A stretch of DNA of 64,000 nucleotides, taken from Cyanobium sp. N.Huapi 1H5. GTDB taxonomy: Bacteria > Cyanobacteriota > Cyanobacteriia > PCC-6307 > Cyanobiaceae. Under the pieces are notes generated by a model. It worked only from the letters and a program-made list of their open reading frames with translations. It was not told the DNA's origin and searched no databases. This document shows positions 52,263-60,808 of this stretch, piece after piece. The position numbers were made by a program, and so were the translations under genes. Every line of letters begins with the position of its first letter. The stretch's first letter is position 1. The stretch is from the NCBI RefSeq assembly GCF_024345535.1, contig NZ_JAGQBH010000009.1, positions 1 to 64,000 on the forward strand, written 5' to 3'.

Positions 52263-53271
52263 GGCGGCGCAGCCAGGCCACCGCCAGCCGGTCAGCCCAG
52301 CAGGCGGCGGACCCGTCGCCGGGGGCGTGGAAGCCGTTGTGCCCCCCCCGGGGCGTGATCACGATTCGCGGCGCCACCCGAGGTGCCGCCCCGTCCCCAC
52401 CGCTGGTGGCGGCCGCCAGCTGGCGCAGCGGTCCGACCGGGACCCAGGGGTCGTCGCCGGCATGGAGCAGCAGGGTGGGGGGTAGGGGCCGGCCTGCGGC
52501 CAGGGGCGCCAGGGGGCTGGCGGCGTCGTAGTAGGCGGCCACCGAGCCGAAACCCCAGCGCGGGGCGGTGATGGCCGCATCGAAGGCCCGGATCGTGCGG
52601 GCCCGGCCGGGTCCCGCCAGCGCCCGGCGTTCAGCCTCCTGCAGCCCGCCCGGATCGGCCAGGGTCTGCTGCCGCAGGCGCTGCATCAGCCAGCGCTGGT
52701 ACACCCGGTTGCGGCGGCGCTCGAACTGGACCGCGCAGACATGGAGCTCCAACGGGCTGCTGACGCAGATCAGGCCATCGAAGGCCAGCCCGGCCAGGCT
52801 GCCGTTGAGCAGCACCGTGCCGCCCAGGGAGATGCCGGCGCCGTACAGGGGCCGGCCGGCAGCCAGCTGCCGGGCCAGGGCCACGGTGGGGCGCAGATCC
52901 TCGCTGCAGCAGGCGCAGTAGGTGCCCCTGGCGAGCGGCCGACCCCGGCCGGCCCCCCGCAGGTTGAGCCGCAGCACGGCGAAGCCCTCGGCCACCAGGG
53001 CCAGGGCCAGCCGGCGCGGGCCCGGGCCGTCACTGGAGCCCCCCAGCCCATGCAGCACGAGCACCAGGGCAGCCGGCGCACCATCGGCAGGACGGTCCAG
53101 CAGCCCCAGCAGCCGCCCGCCATCCGCCAGGGGAATGGTCAGGGATTCGGCCCGATCGGGGGGGAAGTGCAGGGGGCGCAGGGTGTCCCGCAGGGTCTGC
53201 AGATCCCCGCCGATCCAGGGGGAACGCTGGCGGAAGGGGCTCAGGCCGAGGCGGTCGGGGAGCTGGGACAC
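52237..53271 (-). CDS. Alpha/beta hydrolase, YheT family
   Basis: 344 residues. The hydrolase core: LVLVLHGLGGSSDGP (oxyanion side), FAVLRLNLRGAGRG, the nucleophile elbow GAGISLGGTVLLN, the acid in LLHAGDDPWVP and the His in GGHNGFHAP. YheT proteins are cytoplasmic esterase-like enzymes with unknown natural substrates. It ends convergently over the ferredoxin-like gene by 26 nt. The neighbour to the right is pntB, 16 bp away and on the same strand. Confidence 0.88.
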   Translation of the reverse strand: MSQLPDRLGLSPFRQRSPWIGGDLQTLRDTLRPLHFPPDRAESLTIPLADGGRLLGLLDRPADGAPAALVLVLHGLGGSSDGPGPRRLALALVAEGFAVLRLNLRGAGRGRPLARGTYCACCSEDLRPTVALARQLAAGRPLYGAGISLGGTVLLNGSLAGLAFDGLICVSSPLELHVCAVQFERRRNRVYQRWLMQRLRQQTLADPGGLQEAERRALAGPGRARTIRAFDAAITAPRWGFGSVAAYYDAASPLAPLAAGRPLPPTLLLHAGDDPWVPVGPLRQLAAATSGGDGAAPRVAPRIVITPRGGHNGFHAPGDGSAACWADRLAVAWLRRLSRGEGDG

Positions 53272-53287
53272 GACCGGGGCCCCACCC

Positions 53288-54718
53288 TCAGGCCGCCACC
53301 TTCACCTTGCCCACACCCATGGAGCGGAGCTCGCTGAGCAGGCCGTTGAGCACCGCCTTGGCATCCCCGAACACCATGGCGGTCTGGGGCATCTCGAACA
53401 GGGCATTGTTGATGCCGGCGTAGCCCGCTCCCAGGCTGCGCTTGACCACGAACACCTGGCGGGCCTGGTCCACCTCCAGCACGGGCATGCCGTACAGGGG
53501 ACTGGTGGGGTCGTTCTTGGCCTGGGGATTCACCACGTCGTTGGCCCCCAGCACGATCACCACGTCGGTGCGCGGGAACTCGGGGTTGACCAGGTCCATC
53601 TCCAGCAGCTGCTCGTAGGGCACGTCGGCCTCGGCCAGCAGCACGTTCATGTGGCCGGGCATGCGTCCCGCCACCGGATGGATGGCGTAGCTCACCTCCA
53701 CCCCATGGCTCTCGAGCAGCTTGGCCAGCTCCCGCAGGGAATGCTGGGCCTGGGCCACGGCCAGGCCATAGCCCGGCACGAACACCACCCGCTCGGCCTG
53801 CTCCAGGGCCATGGCGCATTCCTCGGCGCTGCAGCTGGTGATGCGGGTGTAGCCCGCCTCGCTGCCGCCGCCGCCCACGGCCCCGGCGCTGGCCCCGAGG
53901 GCACCGCCGAAGAGCACGGACACCAGGGAGCGGTTCATGGCGGTGCACATCACCTGGGTAAGGATCAGACCCGCCGCCCCCACCATGGCGCCGGCCACGA
54001 TCAGCAGCTGGCTGCCCACCACGAAGCCGGCCGCCGCCGCCGCCACCCCGGAATAGGAGTTGAGCAGGGAGATGACCACCGGCATGTCGGCCCCGCCGAT
54101 GGGCAGGGTGACGCCGATGCCCAGCAGGGTGGAGCCGCCGATCAGCAGCCACAGGGGCAGGCCGGCGGGATCGCCGGGCAGCAGCAGGGCCGACACCAGG
54201 CAGAGCACCGCCAGGGAGATGTTGACGCCGTGACGCAGGCGGCTCTGGGTCCAGCCGGGGGTGTCCAGCCAGCCCTGGAGCTTGGCCATGGCCACGATCG
54301 AGCCGCTGAAGGTGATGGCACCCACGAACACCGAGACGGCGATCGACACCAGGGCGACGATGTCGGCGTCACCGGTGTCGAAGATGGCCACGCCCATGGC
54401 CACCAGCAGGGAGGCCATGCCACCGCAGCCGTTGAACAGGGCCACCGTTTCCGGCATGGCGGTCATCGGCACCCGGCGGGCGGTGATCAAACCGGCCAGA
54501 CCACCGGCGGCACTGCCGGCGGCGATCCAGAGCCAGGCGATCGGATCGGGCCGGATCTCGATCAGCAGGCCGACCACGGCCAGTCCCATGGCCAGGGCGG
54601 CCAGGCCGTTGGCCCCACGGGCCGAGCTCACCTTGGAGAGGCCCTTGATGCCGAGGGCGAGCAGAAGAACGGCCGCCAGGTCGATGCCGGCGGCGAAAGC
54701 ATCCATGGAGAAAGTCAT
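53288..54718 (-). CDS. pntB: NAD(P) transhydrogenase beta subunit
   Basis: 476 residues. Membrane segments fill the first ~270 residues (LLLALGIKGLSKVSSARGAN, VALFNGCGGMASLLVAMG, VVISLLNSYSGVAAAAAGF), and the NADP-binding domain the rest (VVFVPGYGLAVAQAQH, VEVSYAIHPVAGRMPGHMNVL by parts, VIVLGANDVVNP). The enzyme moves hydride between NAD(H) and NADP(H) coupled to proton flow. Overlaps pntA2 by 4 nt. An in-frame Met at 54706 is an alternative start. Confidence 0.96.
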   Translation of the reverse strand: MTFSMDAFAAGIDLAAVLLLALGIKGLSKVSSARGANGLAALAMGLAVVGLLIEIRPDPIAWLWIAAGSAAGGLAGLITARRVPMTAMPETVALFNGCGGMASLLVAMGVAIFDTGDADIVALVSIAVSVFVGAITFSGSIVAMAKLQGWLDTPGWTQSRLRHGVNISLAVLCLVSALLLPGDPAGLPLWLLIGGSTLLGIGVTLPIGGADMPVVISLLNSYSGVAAAAAGFVVGSQLLIVAGAMVGAAGLILTQVMCTAMNRSLVSVLFGGALGASAGAVGGGGSEAGYTRITSCSAEECAMALEQAERVVFVPGYGLAVAQAQHSLRELAKLLESHGVEVSYAIHPVAGRMPGHMNVLLAEADVPYEQLLEMDLVNPEFPRTDVVIVLGANDVVNPQAKNDPTSPLYGMPVLEVDQARQVFVVKRSLGAGYAGINNALFEMPQTAMVFGDAKAVLNGLLSELRSMGVGKVKVAA

Positions 54719-55008
54719 CGGCTGTCGCCCTTGCGGCGGAACATGGCGAGCATGCGATCGGTGACGAGGAAGCCGCCGATCACGTTGTAGAGGGCGAAGC
54801 CCAGGGAGAGGGCTCCGATCACCAGCAGGGCCGTGTTGTCGCCGGCCTGCTGGATGAGGGTGAGGGAGGCCAGCACGGTGATGCCGCTGATGGCATTGGC
54901 CCCCGACATCAGCGGGGTGTGCAGGGTGGGTGGCACCTTGCCGATCAGTTCCAGCCCCAGCAGGCTGCCCAGCAGGAGCACCCAGAGGGACTGCGTCAGA
55001 AGGCTCAT
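54715..55008 (-). CDS. pntA2: NAD(P) transhydrogenase alpha subunit, membrane part
   Basis: 97 residues with three to four membrane segments (~4-22, 38-55, 62-82) and the family motifs PPTLHTPLMSGANAISGI and LGFALYNVIGGFLVTDRML. It corresponds to the C-terminal membrane part of a one-piece alpha subunit. It overlaps pntA1 and pntB by 4 nt each, so three subunits are made from one message. Split alpha subunits are the rule in cyanobacteria. Confidence 0.95.
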   Translation of the reverse strand: MSLLTQSLWVLLLGSLLGLELIGKVPPTLHTPLMSGANAISGITVLASLTLIQQAGDNTALLVIGALSLGFALYNVIGGFLVTDRMLAMFRRKGDSR

Positions 55009-56177
55009 GAACGGGCTCCGATGGGGGACAGGCCGGCGGGCTGGACGATGTCGTCGCGGCGGCAGACGCCGGCGTGGGTGAAGAGGCAGCCGTCGAGGAT
55101 CGGATCCTCCGGATCCAGCCGGAAGCCGTCCTCCCCGAGCACATGCTCGATGAGGGCGGCGATGTTGCGGGCGTAGAGGGCGCTGGCGTGGTTGGGCACG
55201 GTGCTGGGCAGGCCATCGGCCCCGATCAGCAGCACGCCCTGGCGCTCCACCGTGGCCCCGGGGATCGTGCCGAAGCAGTTCCCCCCCTGGGCCACGGCCA
55301 GATCGACGACCACGGCGCCGGGCCGCATGCCGTCGAGCATGGCCTCGCTGATCAGGCGGGGGGCCGGCCGGCCGGGCACCAGGGCCGTGCAGATGACCAT
55401 GTCGGCCAGGGCCAGCTGGTCGGCGAGCTGCTGGCGCTGGGCCTCCAGGAAGGCCTCGCTGGCCTGCCGGGCGTAGCCGCCCACCTCGGCCGGGGCCTCC
55501 TCCAGTTCGGGCGGGTCGATGAAGCGCCCGCCGAGGGACTCCACCTGTTCCTTCACCGCCGGCCGCACGTCCGAGACGTAGACCACGCCGCCCAGGCGGC
55601 GGGCAGTGGCCAGGGCCTGCAGACCGGCGACGCCGGCCCCCAGGATCAGCACCCGGGAGGGCTGGATCGTGCCCGCCGCCGTCATCAGCATCGGCACGTA
55701 GCGATCAAGGGCCGCCGCCGCCAGCAGCACCGCCTTGTAGCCGGCGATGTTGGCCTGGGAGGAGAGCACATCCATCGACTGGGCCCGGGTGATCCGGGGC
55801 AGCAGTTCGAGGGCGATGGCGGAGGCCCGCCGGTCGTTGAGGGTGTCCACCAGGGCCGTGGCGCCGTAGGGGGCCAGCAGCCCCACCAGCAAGGCCCCGG
55901 CCTGGAGGCGGGCCAGCGCCTCGGGACGCGGCGGCTGGACGCAGAGCACGGCATCGGCCGTCTCCCAGTCCCGGGCCTCCCCGTCCCACAGTTCGGCGCC
56001 CACGGCGGCGTAGTCGGCGTCGAGGAAGCCGGCCGCCTGGCCCGCCCCCCGCTCCACCTGCAGGGTCGCCCCCTTGGCCACCAGCCGCCTGACCGTCTCG
56101 GGGGTCGCGGCGACCCTCCGCTCACCGGGAGCCGTCTCCCTGGGAATCAGCAATTTGACCAACGCGAGGCCACCCAC
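55005..56177 (-). CDS. pntA1: NAD(P) transhydrogenase alpha subunit, soluble NAD-binding part
   Basis: 390 residues from a GTG at 56177; TTG at 56162 is the alternative, one step nearer the conserved VKLLIPRETAPGERRVA, and no ATG is near. NAD-binding domain with ALELLPRITRAQSMDVLSSQ, the Rossmann loop VLILGAGVAGLQALATA, and the alanine-dehydrogenase-like GGNCFGTIPGATV. It binds NAD(H) in the cytoplasm. A GGAAG stretch a few nt before the GTG favours that start. The frame upstream lacks protein character. Confidence 0.95.
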   Translation of the reverse strand: MGGLALVKLLIPRETAPGERRVAATPETVRRLVAKGATLQVERGAGQAAGFLDADYAAVGAELWDGEARDWETADAVLCVQPPRPEALARLQAGALLVGLLAPYGATALVDTLNDRRASAIALELLPRITRAQSMDVLSSQANIAGYKAVLLAAAALDRYVPMLMTAAGTIQPSRVLILGAGVAGLQALATARRLGGVVYVSDVRPAVKEQVESLGGRFIDPPELEEAPAEVGGYARQASEAFLEAQRQQLADQLALADMVICTALVPGRPAPRLISEAMLDGMRPGAVVVDLAVAQGGNCFGTIPGATVERQGVLLIGADGLPSTVPNHASALYARNIAALIEHVLGEDGFRLDPEDPILDGCLFTHAGVCRRDDIVQPAGLSPIGARS

Positions 56178-56278
56178 ACTTCTTCCGCGATAGACAGACC
56201 CGCCGGTGACGGCAAGCAACCGTCCACCAATGTGCGGACACGCCCACCCGGCCCTGGACGGCCCAGCAGAATCGATGG

Positions 56279-57760
56279 ATGGCGCCACCGTCCTTCGATC
56301 TGGGTCTGCGCCGCCAGGCCGGGGCTTCCGGCCCCACCCCGGCCCCCGGCGGCCCCGAGCCACGGGCCTGGCAGCGGCGCCTGATCCAGCTGCTCCGGGC
56401 CCGGCTGGTGGCCGCGAGCCCCGGCGGCCAGGACGTGCTGCTCCACGCCGGTCCCGGTGCCGGCAAGACCCTGGGGGCCCTGCTCGCCTTCCGGCAGCTG
56501 CAGCGGGAAGGGCGGCTGGAGCGGTTCGTTGTCTTCTGCCACCGCAGCGCCATCGGCCGCCAGTGGGTCAATGCCGCCGCCCGCCTCGGTCTGGACCTGC
56601 GGGAATGGGACGCCCCGGGGGGAGCCCCCCCGTCACCCGCCGGCCAGGGCCTGCTGCTCAGCTACCAGGCGGCGGCCCTGCACCGCCTGCGCCTGGAGCG
56701 GGAGCTGGGCGGCCTGCTGGCGGGCCGGCCCTGGCTGGCGATCGCCGACGAGGTGCATCACCTGGGCGTCGATCCCCTGGAACCGGAGGCCACGGCCTGG
56801 GGCCACGCCTTCAGCAGCCTCAGCGGCGGCGCCCGGTTGCGGCTGGGGCTGACGGGCACCCCCTTCCGCGCCGACAACCTCGGCTTCTGTGCCGCCCGTC
56901 GGATCCGGATGCATGACCAGGACGGGCCGGCCGAGCGGATCATCCCGGACCTCTGCGTCGAGCCCCGGGCCCTGATCGCCGCCGGCGACGTGCGGCCCCT
57001 GGAGTTCCGCTTCCAGGACGGCTGGGTGGAACACGGGCGCCCGGAGGACGGCCACGAGCGCGAGACCTCCCCCCTGTCGGCGGAGCAGCGGGAGAGCTGG
57101 CGGGCCCGCAACCTGCGGCGTGCCATCCGGCCCGGGGATCGGGGCGGGATCGCCCTGCGGCTGCTGCTCCAGGCCCGCCGCCGCCTGGAGCGGGTGCGGC
57201 TGGAGCACCCGGGGGCCGGCGGGCTGGTGGTGGCCCGTGACATCGGCCACGCCGGCGCCATCGCCGAGCTGCTGGCCCAGGAGGGGGACCGGGTGCACCT
57301 GGTGCACTCCCAGGATCCGGAGGCGGCCCAGCGCCTGGCGGCCTTCCAGGCCGGAGAGGCCGACTGGCTGGTGAGCATCGACATGTGCGCCGAAGGCTTC
57401 GACGCCCCGCGGCTGCGGGTGGTGGCCTACCTCACCACCGTGGTCACCCGCAGCCGCTTCGTGCAGGCGATCACCAGGGCCGTGCGCATGGACGGGGATC
57501 GCTCCGGTCAGGAATCCATCCCACGGCGACCGTCCTACGTGTTCGCTCCGGCTGATCCGCTGCTGATCGGCTACGCCCGGGGCTGGACCGTCAGCGAGCC
57601 CTACGTGATCCGGCCGCGCCCGCCGGAGACGGCCGCCGCCGGGGGCAGCTCACCGGGCAGTGGCGAGCGCCTGCCCCTGCAGGCCCTGGCGGACGACGCC
57701 GGGCGGATGATCAGCGTCAGCGGCCCCGTCCTGCCGAACATCGGGCGCCGGTCGGCCTGA
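56279..57760 (+). CDS. DEAD/DEAH-like SF2 helicase
   Basis: 493 residues. Motif I LHAGPGAGKTLG (~55-66), motif II ADEVHHL (~155), motif III LTGTPFRAD (~190), and later VVARDIGHAG, SIDMCAEGFDAPRLR and the motif VI-like RFVQAITRAVRMDG. The arrangement is that of single-chain SF2 helicases such as RadD-like or phage-type enzymes. There is no nuclease or methyltransferase gene next to it, so it does not form a recognisable restriction or defence operon. A Met at 56275 is in another frame; 56279 is the start. Confidence 0.85.
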   Translation: MAPPSFDLGLRRQAGASGPTPAPGGPEPRAWQRRLIQLLRARLVAASPGGQDVLLHAGPGAGKTLGALLAFRQLQREGRLERFVVFCHRSAIGRQWVNAAARLGLDLREWDAPGGAPPSPAGQGLLLSYQAAALHRLRLERELGGLLAGRPWLAIADEVHHLGVDPLEPEATAWGHAFSSLSGGARLRLGLTGTPFRADNLGFCAARRIRMHDQDGPAERIIPDLCVEPRALIAAGDVRPLEFRFQDGWVEHGRPEDGHERETSPLSAEQRESWRARNLRRAIRPGDRGGIALRLLLQARRRLERVRLEHPGAGGLVVARDIGHAGAIAELLAQEGDRVHLVHSQDPEAAQRLAAFQAGEADWLVSIDMCAEGFDAPRLRVVAYLTTVVTRSRFVQAITRAVRMDGDRSGQESIPRRPSYVFAPADPLLIGYARGWTVSEPYVIRPRPPETAAAGGSSPGSGERLPLQALADDAGRMISVSGPVLPNIGRRSA

Positions 57761-57798
57761 AGTCGCCGATCGGCTTAATTTTTGGCTTTGATTGGCTT

Positions 57799-57821
57799 GT
57801 TGCAGGCGCTTTTCCTGCAAC
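57799..57821. promoter_or_regulatory. 8-bp inverted repeat in the leader of the small gene at 57900
   Basis: GTTGCAGG (57799-57806) and CCTGCAAC (57814-57821) form a perfect 8-bp stem with the 7-nt loop CGCTTTT. No T tract follows on either strand, so it is not a classical terminator. It sits 38 bp after the helicase stop and 78 bp before the next ATG, where it could be an operator or a leader structure. Confidence 0.5.
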
Positions 57822-57899
57822 GATGTGACAACCAACACCGTCGTTGCGCCCACCAGCCGCCAACGTGGGCACCACAGGACATCCACCGAGATCACCCCG

Positions 57900-58190
57900 A
57901 TGGACAGGCCAAGAGACGACGCCAGCGATCACGACGGTTTTTCCGAAACTCCCCTCAATGCGGCCGTGCATCGACGTGTGACCGTCGCCGTCTGCTGGGC
58001 CCTGGCACGGAGGGCCGCCCTGGACGGCCGTGAGCTGTTCGAGGACAGCTACGCCATCAACGAGGAGTTCCGGGAGTGGCTCCTCACCCTCGAGGATCAC
58101 CCCGAACTCCTTCAGGCCAACGTGCTGATGGTGCCGAGGGATCTGCACCTGGATCGCCGCCCCGAAACCGACGGACTGCTGGAGATCTGA
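57900..58190 (+). CDS. Small hypothetical protein, possibly conserved in cyanobacteria
   Basis: 96 residues with an acidic N-terminus (MDRPRDDASDHDGF) and a helical centre (VHRRVTVAVCWALARRAALDG, then FEDSYAINEEFREWLLTLED). No family recognised. The start is the ATG at 57900; the open frame continues upstream but lacks protein character there. It is convergent with infA. The inverted repeat at 57799-57821 lies upstream and may control it. Confidence 0.55.
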   Translation: MDRPRDDASDHDGFSETPLNAAVHRRVTVAVCWALARRAALDGRELFEDSYAINEEFREWLLTLEDHPELLQANVLMVPRDLHLDRRPETDGLLEI

Positions 58191-58270
58191 GGTTTCTGGA
58201 GATCTCAGCTCTCCGGAGATGGAACGTTTCCGGAGTTCTGGGGCCAAGGAGCTGCCTGGCCCGGCCGGGT

Positions 58271-58540
58271 TCAGCGGCGCCGGGGACCACCCGGGCGGTT
58301 GCCGCCGGGCCGGGGGCCGGTGGCCCCGGCATTGCGTTCCCGGTAGGTGATGCGCCCCCGGGTCAGGTCATAGGGGCTGATCTCGACCAGCACCTTGTCG
58401 CCGGCGAGCAGCTTGATGCGGAACTTGGTGAGCTTGCCCGCCGCCCGGCAGAGGCACTGGTGACCGGCAGGCTGCTCAAGAGTGACGAGGTAGAACCCGT
58501 TGCCCTGCTCCTTTTCGATCACACCGGACGTTTCGATCAT
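58271..58540 (-). CDS. infA: Translation initiation factor IF-1
   Basis: 89 residues, longer than the usual 72. The S1/OB domain (about 1-68) shows IETSGVIEKEQGNGFYLV, CRAAGKLTKFRIKLLAGDKVLVE and ISPYDLTRGRITYR, the IF-1 signature at the end. After it comes a Gly/Pro/Arg-rich tail (GPRPGGNRPGGPRRR) that should bind RNA non-specifically. The start MIETSG is the ATG at 58540. IF-1 sits in the A site of the 30S subunit during initiation. A longer copy beside a second infA elsewhere in the genome is possible. Confidence 0.9.
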   Translation of the reverse strand: MIETSGVIEKEQGNGFYLVTLEQPAGHQCLCRAAGKLTKFRIKLLAGDKVLVEISPYDLTRGRITYRERNAGATGPRPGGNRPGGPRRR

Positions 58541-58696
58541 GCGGGAAGGCTGGCGTAAGAACAACAACAGTCCACCAGCTTAGGCGCCTAGCGTGCCCCA
58601 CCCCACCGCGCCAGCCCCGGCGCCGGGGCGACCCACGCCACACGCAGGCGGACCCAGAGCGATAGGGTCGGCCGGCCCGCCTGCCTCCGGACCCCC

Positions 58697-58786
58697 ATGA
58701 TCCTGCCCCCCTTCGCGATGGATCTGGGCCTGCTGCTGATCTCCATCGGCGTGGTCAACCTCTGGCGGGCCAGGGAAAGCTCCTGA
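58697..58786 (+). CDS. Possible 29-residue membrane peptide
   Basis: An open frame of 29 codons ([19 protein letters not shown]..., here in short form) with one hydrophobic segment and a basic end (WRARESS). It ends 11 bp before the pseudouridine synthase gene. It matches none of the small photosystem or b6f peptides I know (PetN, PetL, PetM, PsaM, PsbM). It may be a leader peptide or chance. Confidence 0.3.
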   Translation: MILPPFAMDLGLLLISIGVVNLWRARESS

Positions 58787-58797
58787 CAGCGGAGGCG

Positions 58798-59418
58798 GTG
58801 AGCACCACCCTCCTCTTCCACAAGCCCTACGGGGTGCTCAGCCAGTTCCGGCCCGAACCCGGCAGCGCCTGGGGCACCCTGGCGGACCACATCGAACGCC
58901 CCGGGGTGTATGCCGCCGGCCGGCTGGATGCGGACAGCGAGGGGCTGCTGGTGCTCACCGACGATGGCCGCCTCCAGGCCCGGCTGACCGATCCGGCCCG
59001 GGGTCACTGGCGCCGCTATCTGGTGCAGGTGGAAGGCGCCGTCACCGAGGCGGCCCTCGACAGCCTCCGCCGGGGGGTGATGGTGAAGGGACGCCCCACC
59101 CTGCCGGCCCGGGCCAGGGCGGTGGCGGACCCCGCTCTGCCGGAGAGGGATCCGCCGATCCGGCAGCGACTGCGGGTGCCGACCGCGTGGCTGGAGCTGG
59201 AGCTGCGAGAAGGGCGCAACCGGCAGGTGCGGCGCATGACCGCGGCGGTGGGCCTGCCCACCCTGCGCCTGCTCCGGACCGCGATCGACCTGATGGATGG
59301 GGGCCCGCCGCTGGATCTGGCCGGGCTGGCCCCGGGGGCCTGGCGGGAGGTGAGCCCCGCGGAGCGGCAACGGCTGGGGGCGCTGCTCAGACCGTCAGGG
59401 CGTCCTTCAGCTCCCTGA
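58798..59418 (+). CDS. Pseudouridine synthase (RluE/RsuA type)
   Basis: 206 residues from a GTG preceded by GGAGG. It has the family signature [14 protein letters not shown], the catalytic [14 protein letters not shown] (Asp), and [22 protein letters not shown]. It lacks an N-terminal S4 domain, so it resembles RluE (one rRNA uridine target) rather than RsuA. The exact target is unknown. Its 3' end overlaps the next minus-strand gene by 32 nt. Confidence 0.9.
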   Translation: MSTTLLFHKPYGVLSQFRPEPGSAWGTLADHIERPGVYAAGRLDADSEGLLVLTDDGRLQARLTDPARGHWRRYLVQVEGAVTEAALDSLRRGVMVKGRPTLPARARAVADPALPERDPPIRQRLRVPTAWLELELREGRNRQVRRMTAAVGLPTLRLLRTAIDLMDGGPPLDLAGLAPGAWREVSPAERQRLGALLRPSGRPSAP

Positions 59419-59605
59419 CGGTCTGCAGCTGGCCGTAGTAATAGTTCGCCCGGGCACGGCGGTCGGGATCCTCGAGGGTGTCGAAGGCGTCGAAGCCCAG
59501 GGAAGCCCAGAGCTCATGGCCGCAGGCGCGGGTGAGCTCGGCGATCGCCTCCTCCTCCAGGTTGGCCAGACGCCGCTGCAGGTTCTTGATCTGGGAAATC
59601 GCCAT
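59387..59605 (-). CDS. Small hypothetical protein
   Basis: 72 residues from the ATG at 59605: [24 protein letters not shown] (parts: [15 protein letters not shown]), a likely short coiled coil, then [21 protein letters not shown] and [18 protein letters not shown]. Seemingly conserved in cyanobacteria, function unknown. It overlaps the pseudouridine synthase 3' end convergently by 32 nt and lies 51 bp downstream of ycf39 on the same strand. Confidence 0.6.
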   Translation of the reverse strand: MAISQIKNLQRRLANLEEEAIAELTRACGHELWASLGFDAFDTLEDPDRRARANYYYGQLQTVRELKDALTV

Positions 59606-59656
59606 GGCCGCCGCCAAACGCTGCAATAGTACACACGAACTGGCGCACAGGGGCGC

Positions 59657-60619
59657 TCAGAACGGCAGCTTCTTCTTGGCTTCCTTGTCGAGGTCCGACT
59701 CCATCTCCCGCAGGCGCCGCAGGATCGTGTCGTAGTACTCCTTGAGGTAGTCCTCCAGGCGGGTGGTCTCGGCCGCGTCGAGGCCGAAGGCCGCATAGCT
59801 GGCCTCCATCGGTGCCGTCAGGGCCTCGCCTCCCCCCACCACCTCGGCGAAGGCGAGGCGCTCGGCCACGTTCAGGCTGGCCTCGAAGAACCCCGTGATC
59901 GACTGCATCAGCCGCAACAGCACCGGCGGCACCCGGAACACCCGGGCCTCACGACCGCTGTAGCGCTCACAGAGCTGGGTGATCTCCCCGGTGGTCCAGG
60001 CCTTGGGACCGACGACAGGGAACGACTGGCGGACCGTCTCCGGCCGCTCCAGGGCGGCCACGGCGAAGCGCGCCACGTCCTGGGTGTTCATGTAGGCGAT
60101 CGGGGTCGGGGCCCCGCTCACCCAGACGGTCTGGCTCTCCAGCACCGGGATGGCGAACTGGCTGATCAGGCCCTGCATGAAGGCGACGCAGCGCAGGATC
60201 GTGTAATCGAGGTCGGAGGCCTCGAGCCAGTCTTCCGTGCAGGCCTTGATGTCCATGAGCGGCACGCTGCGGTGGCGGGCCGCGTCCAGCAGGGAGACGA
60301 ACACCAGCCGGCGCAGACCGGCCCGGCGACAGGCTGCGAACAGGTTCTGCTTGCCGGCCCAGTCGATGTCGTAGGCGCTGCCGCCATCGGTGGCCCGGGC
60401 CGTGGCGGCATCAATGACCGCCTCCTGGCCCTCGAGGGCGTAATCGAGGCTGTCGGGCTCGAGCAGGTCACCGCGGGTGAGGTCGCAGCCCCATTCCTGG
60501 AGGAAGGCGGCCTTGCGGGGTGATCGCACCACGCAGCGCACAACGTGACCCGCATCGAGGGCGCGACGGGCGATCTGGCGACCGAGGGTTCCTGTTCCGC
60601 CGATGACAAGAACCTTCAT
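59657..60619 (-). CDS. ycf39: Ycf39-type NAD(P)-binding protein
   Basis: 320 residues, the size of Ycf39. It opens MKVLVIGGTGTLGRQIARRALD (NmrA-type Rossmann fold, here cited as VIGGTGTLGRQIA), then VRSPRKAAFLQEWGCDLTRGDLL, and YTILRCVAFMQGLI and TPIAYMNTQDVARFA, which are Ycf39 features. Ycf39 helps put chlorophyll into photosystem II with the Hlip proteins. The gene follows petM on the same strand, 64 bp away, a context that fits photosynthetic assembly. Confidence 0.88.
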   Translation of the reverse strand: MKVLVIGGTGTLGRQIARRALDAGHVVRCVVRSPRKAAFLQEWGCDLTRGDLLEPDSLDYALEGQEAVIDAATARATDGGSAYDIDWAGKQNLFAACRRAGLRRLVFVSLLDAARHRSVPLMDIKACTEDWLEASDLDYTILRCVAFMQGLISQFAIPVLESQTVWVSGAPTPIAYMNTQDVARFAVAALERPETVRQSFPVVGPKAWTTGEITQLCERYSGREARVFRVPPVLLRLMQSITGFFEASLNVAERLAFAEVVGGGEALTAPMEASYAAFGLDAAETTRLEDYLKEYYDTILRRLREMESDLDKEAKKKLPF

Positions 60620-60683
60620 GGACCCCAGCAAAGGAAGCGGCCTGAGCCTAGTGGTGCGTCCGGCGCCGGCGCGATCCGGGACT

Positions 60684-60782
60684 TCAGTCGTTGAGGAGCT
60701 TGAGGAGCAGGGCGCCGCCCGCCAGGCCGACGGGAATCAGCACCCAGAAGATGGCGGCGGTGCCGAAGATTTCAGAGGCCAT
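60684..60782 (-). CDS. petM: Cytochrome b6f complex subunit PetM
   Basis: 32 residues: [10 protein letters not shown], then [19 protein letters not shown] and ND. The single membrane helix and the MASEIFG start are the PetM form of marine picocyanobacteria. PetM is a small stabilising subunit of the cytochrome b6f complex in the thylakoid membrane. The gene lies 26 bp after the Trm1-like gene and 64 bp before ycf39, all on the minus strand. Confidence 0.93.
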   Translation of the reverse strand: MASEIFGTAAIFWVLIPVGLAGGALLLKLLND

Positions 60783-60808
60783 GGCCCGGACAGGGGGGAA
60801 CGGGGTAC

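Noticed and set aside
56279-57760. Defence system built around the SF2 helicase
   Set aside because: Only the helicase is present; neighbours are transhydrogenase, a small unknown and infA, with no nuclease, methyltransferase or toxin.
58191-58270. Repeated GGAGAT/CTCCGGAG motifs between the small gene and infA
   Set aside because: Imperfect, low stem length and no T tract, so not supported as a bidirectional terminator.
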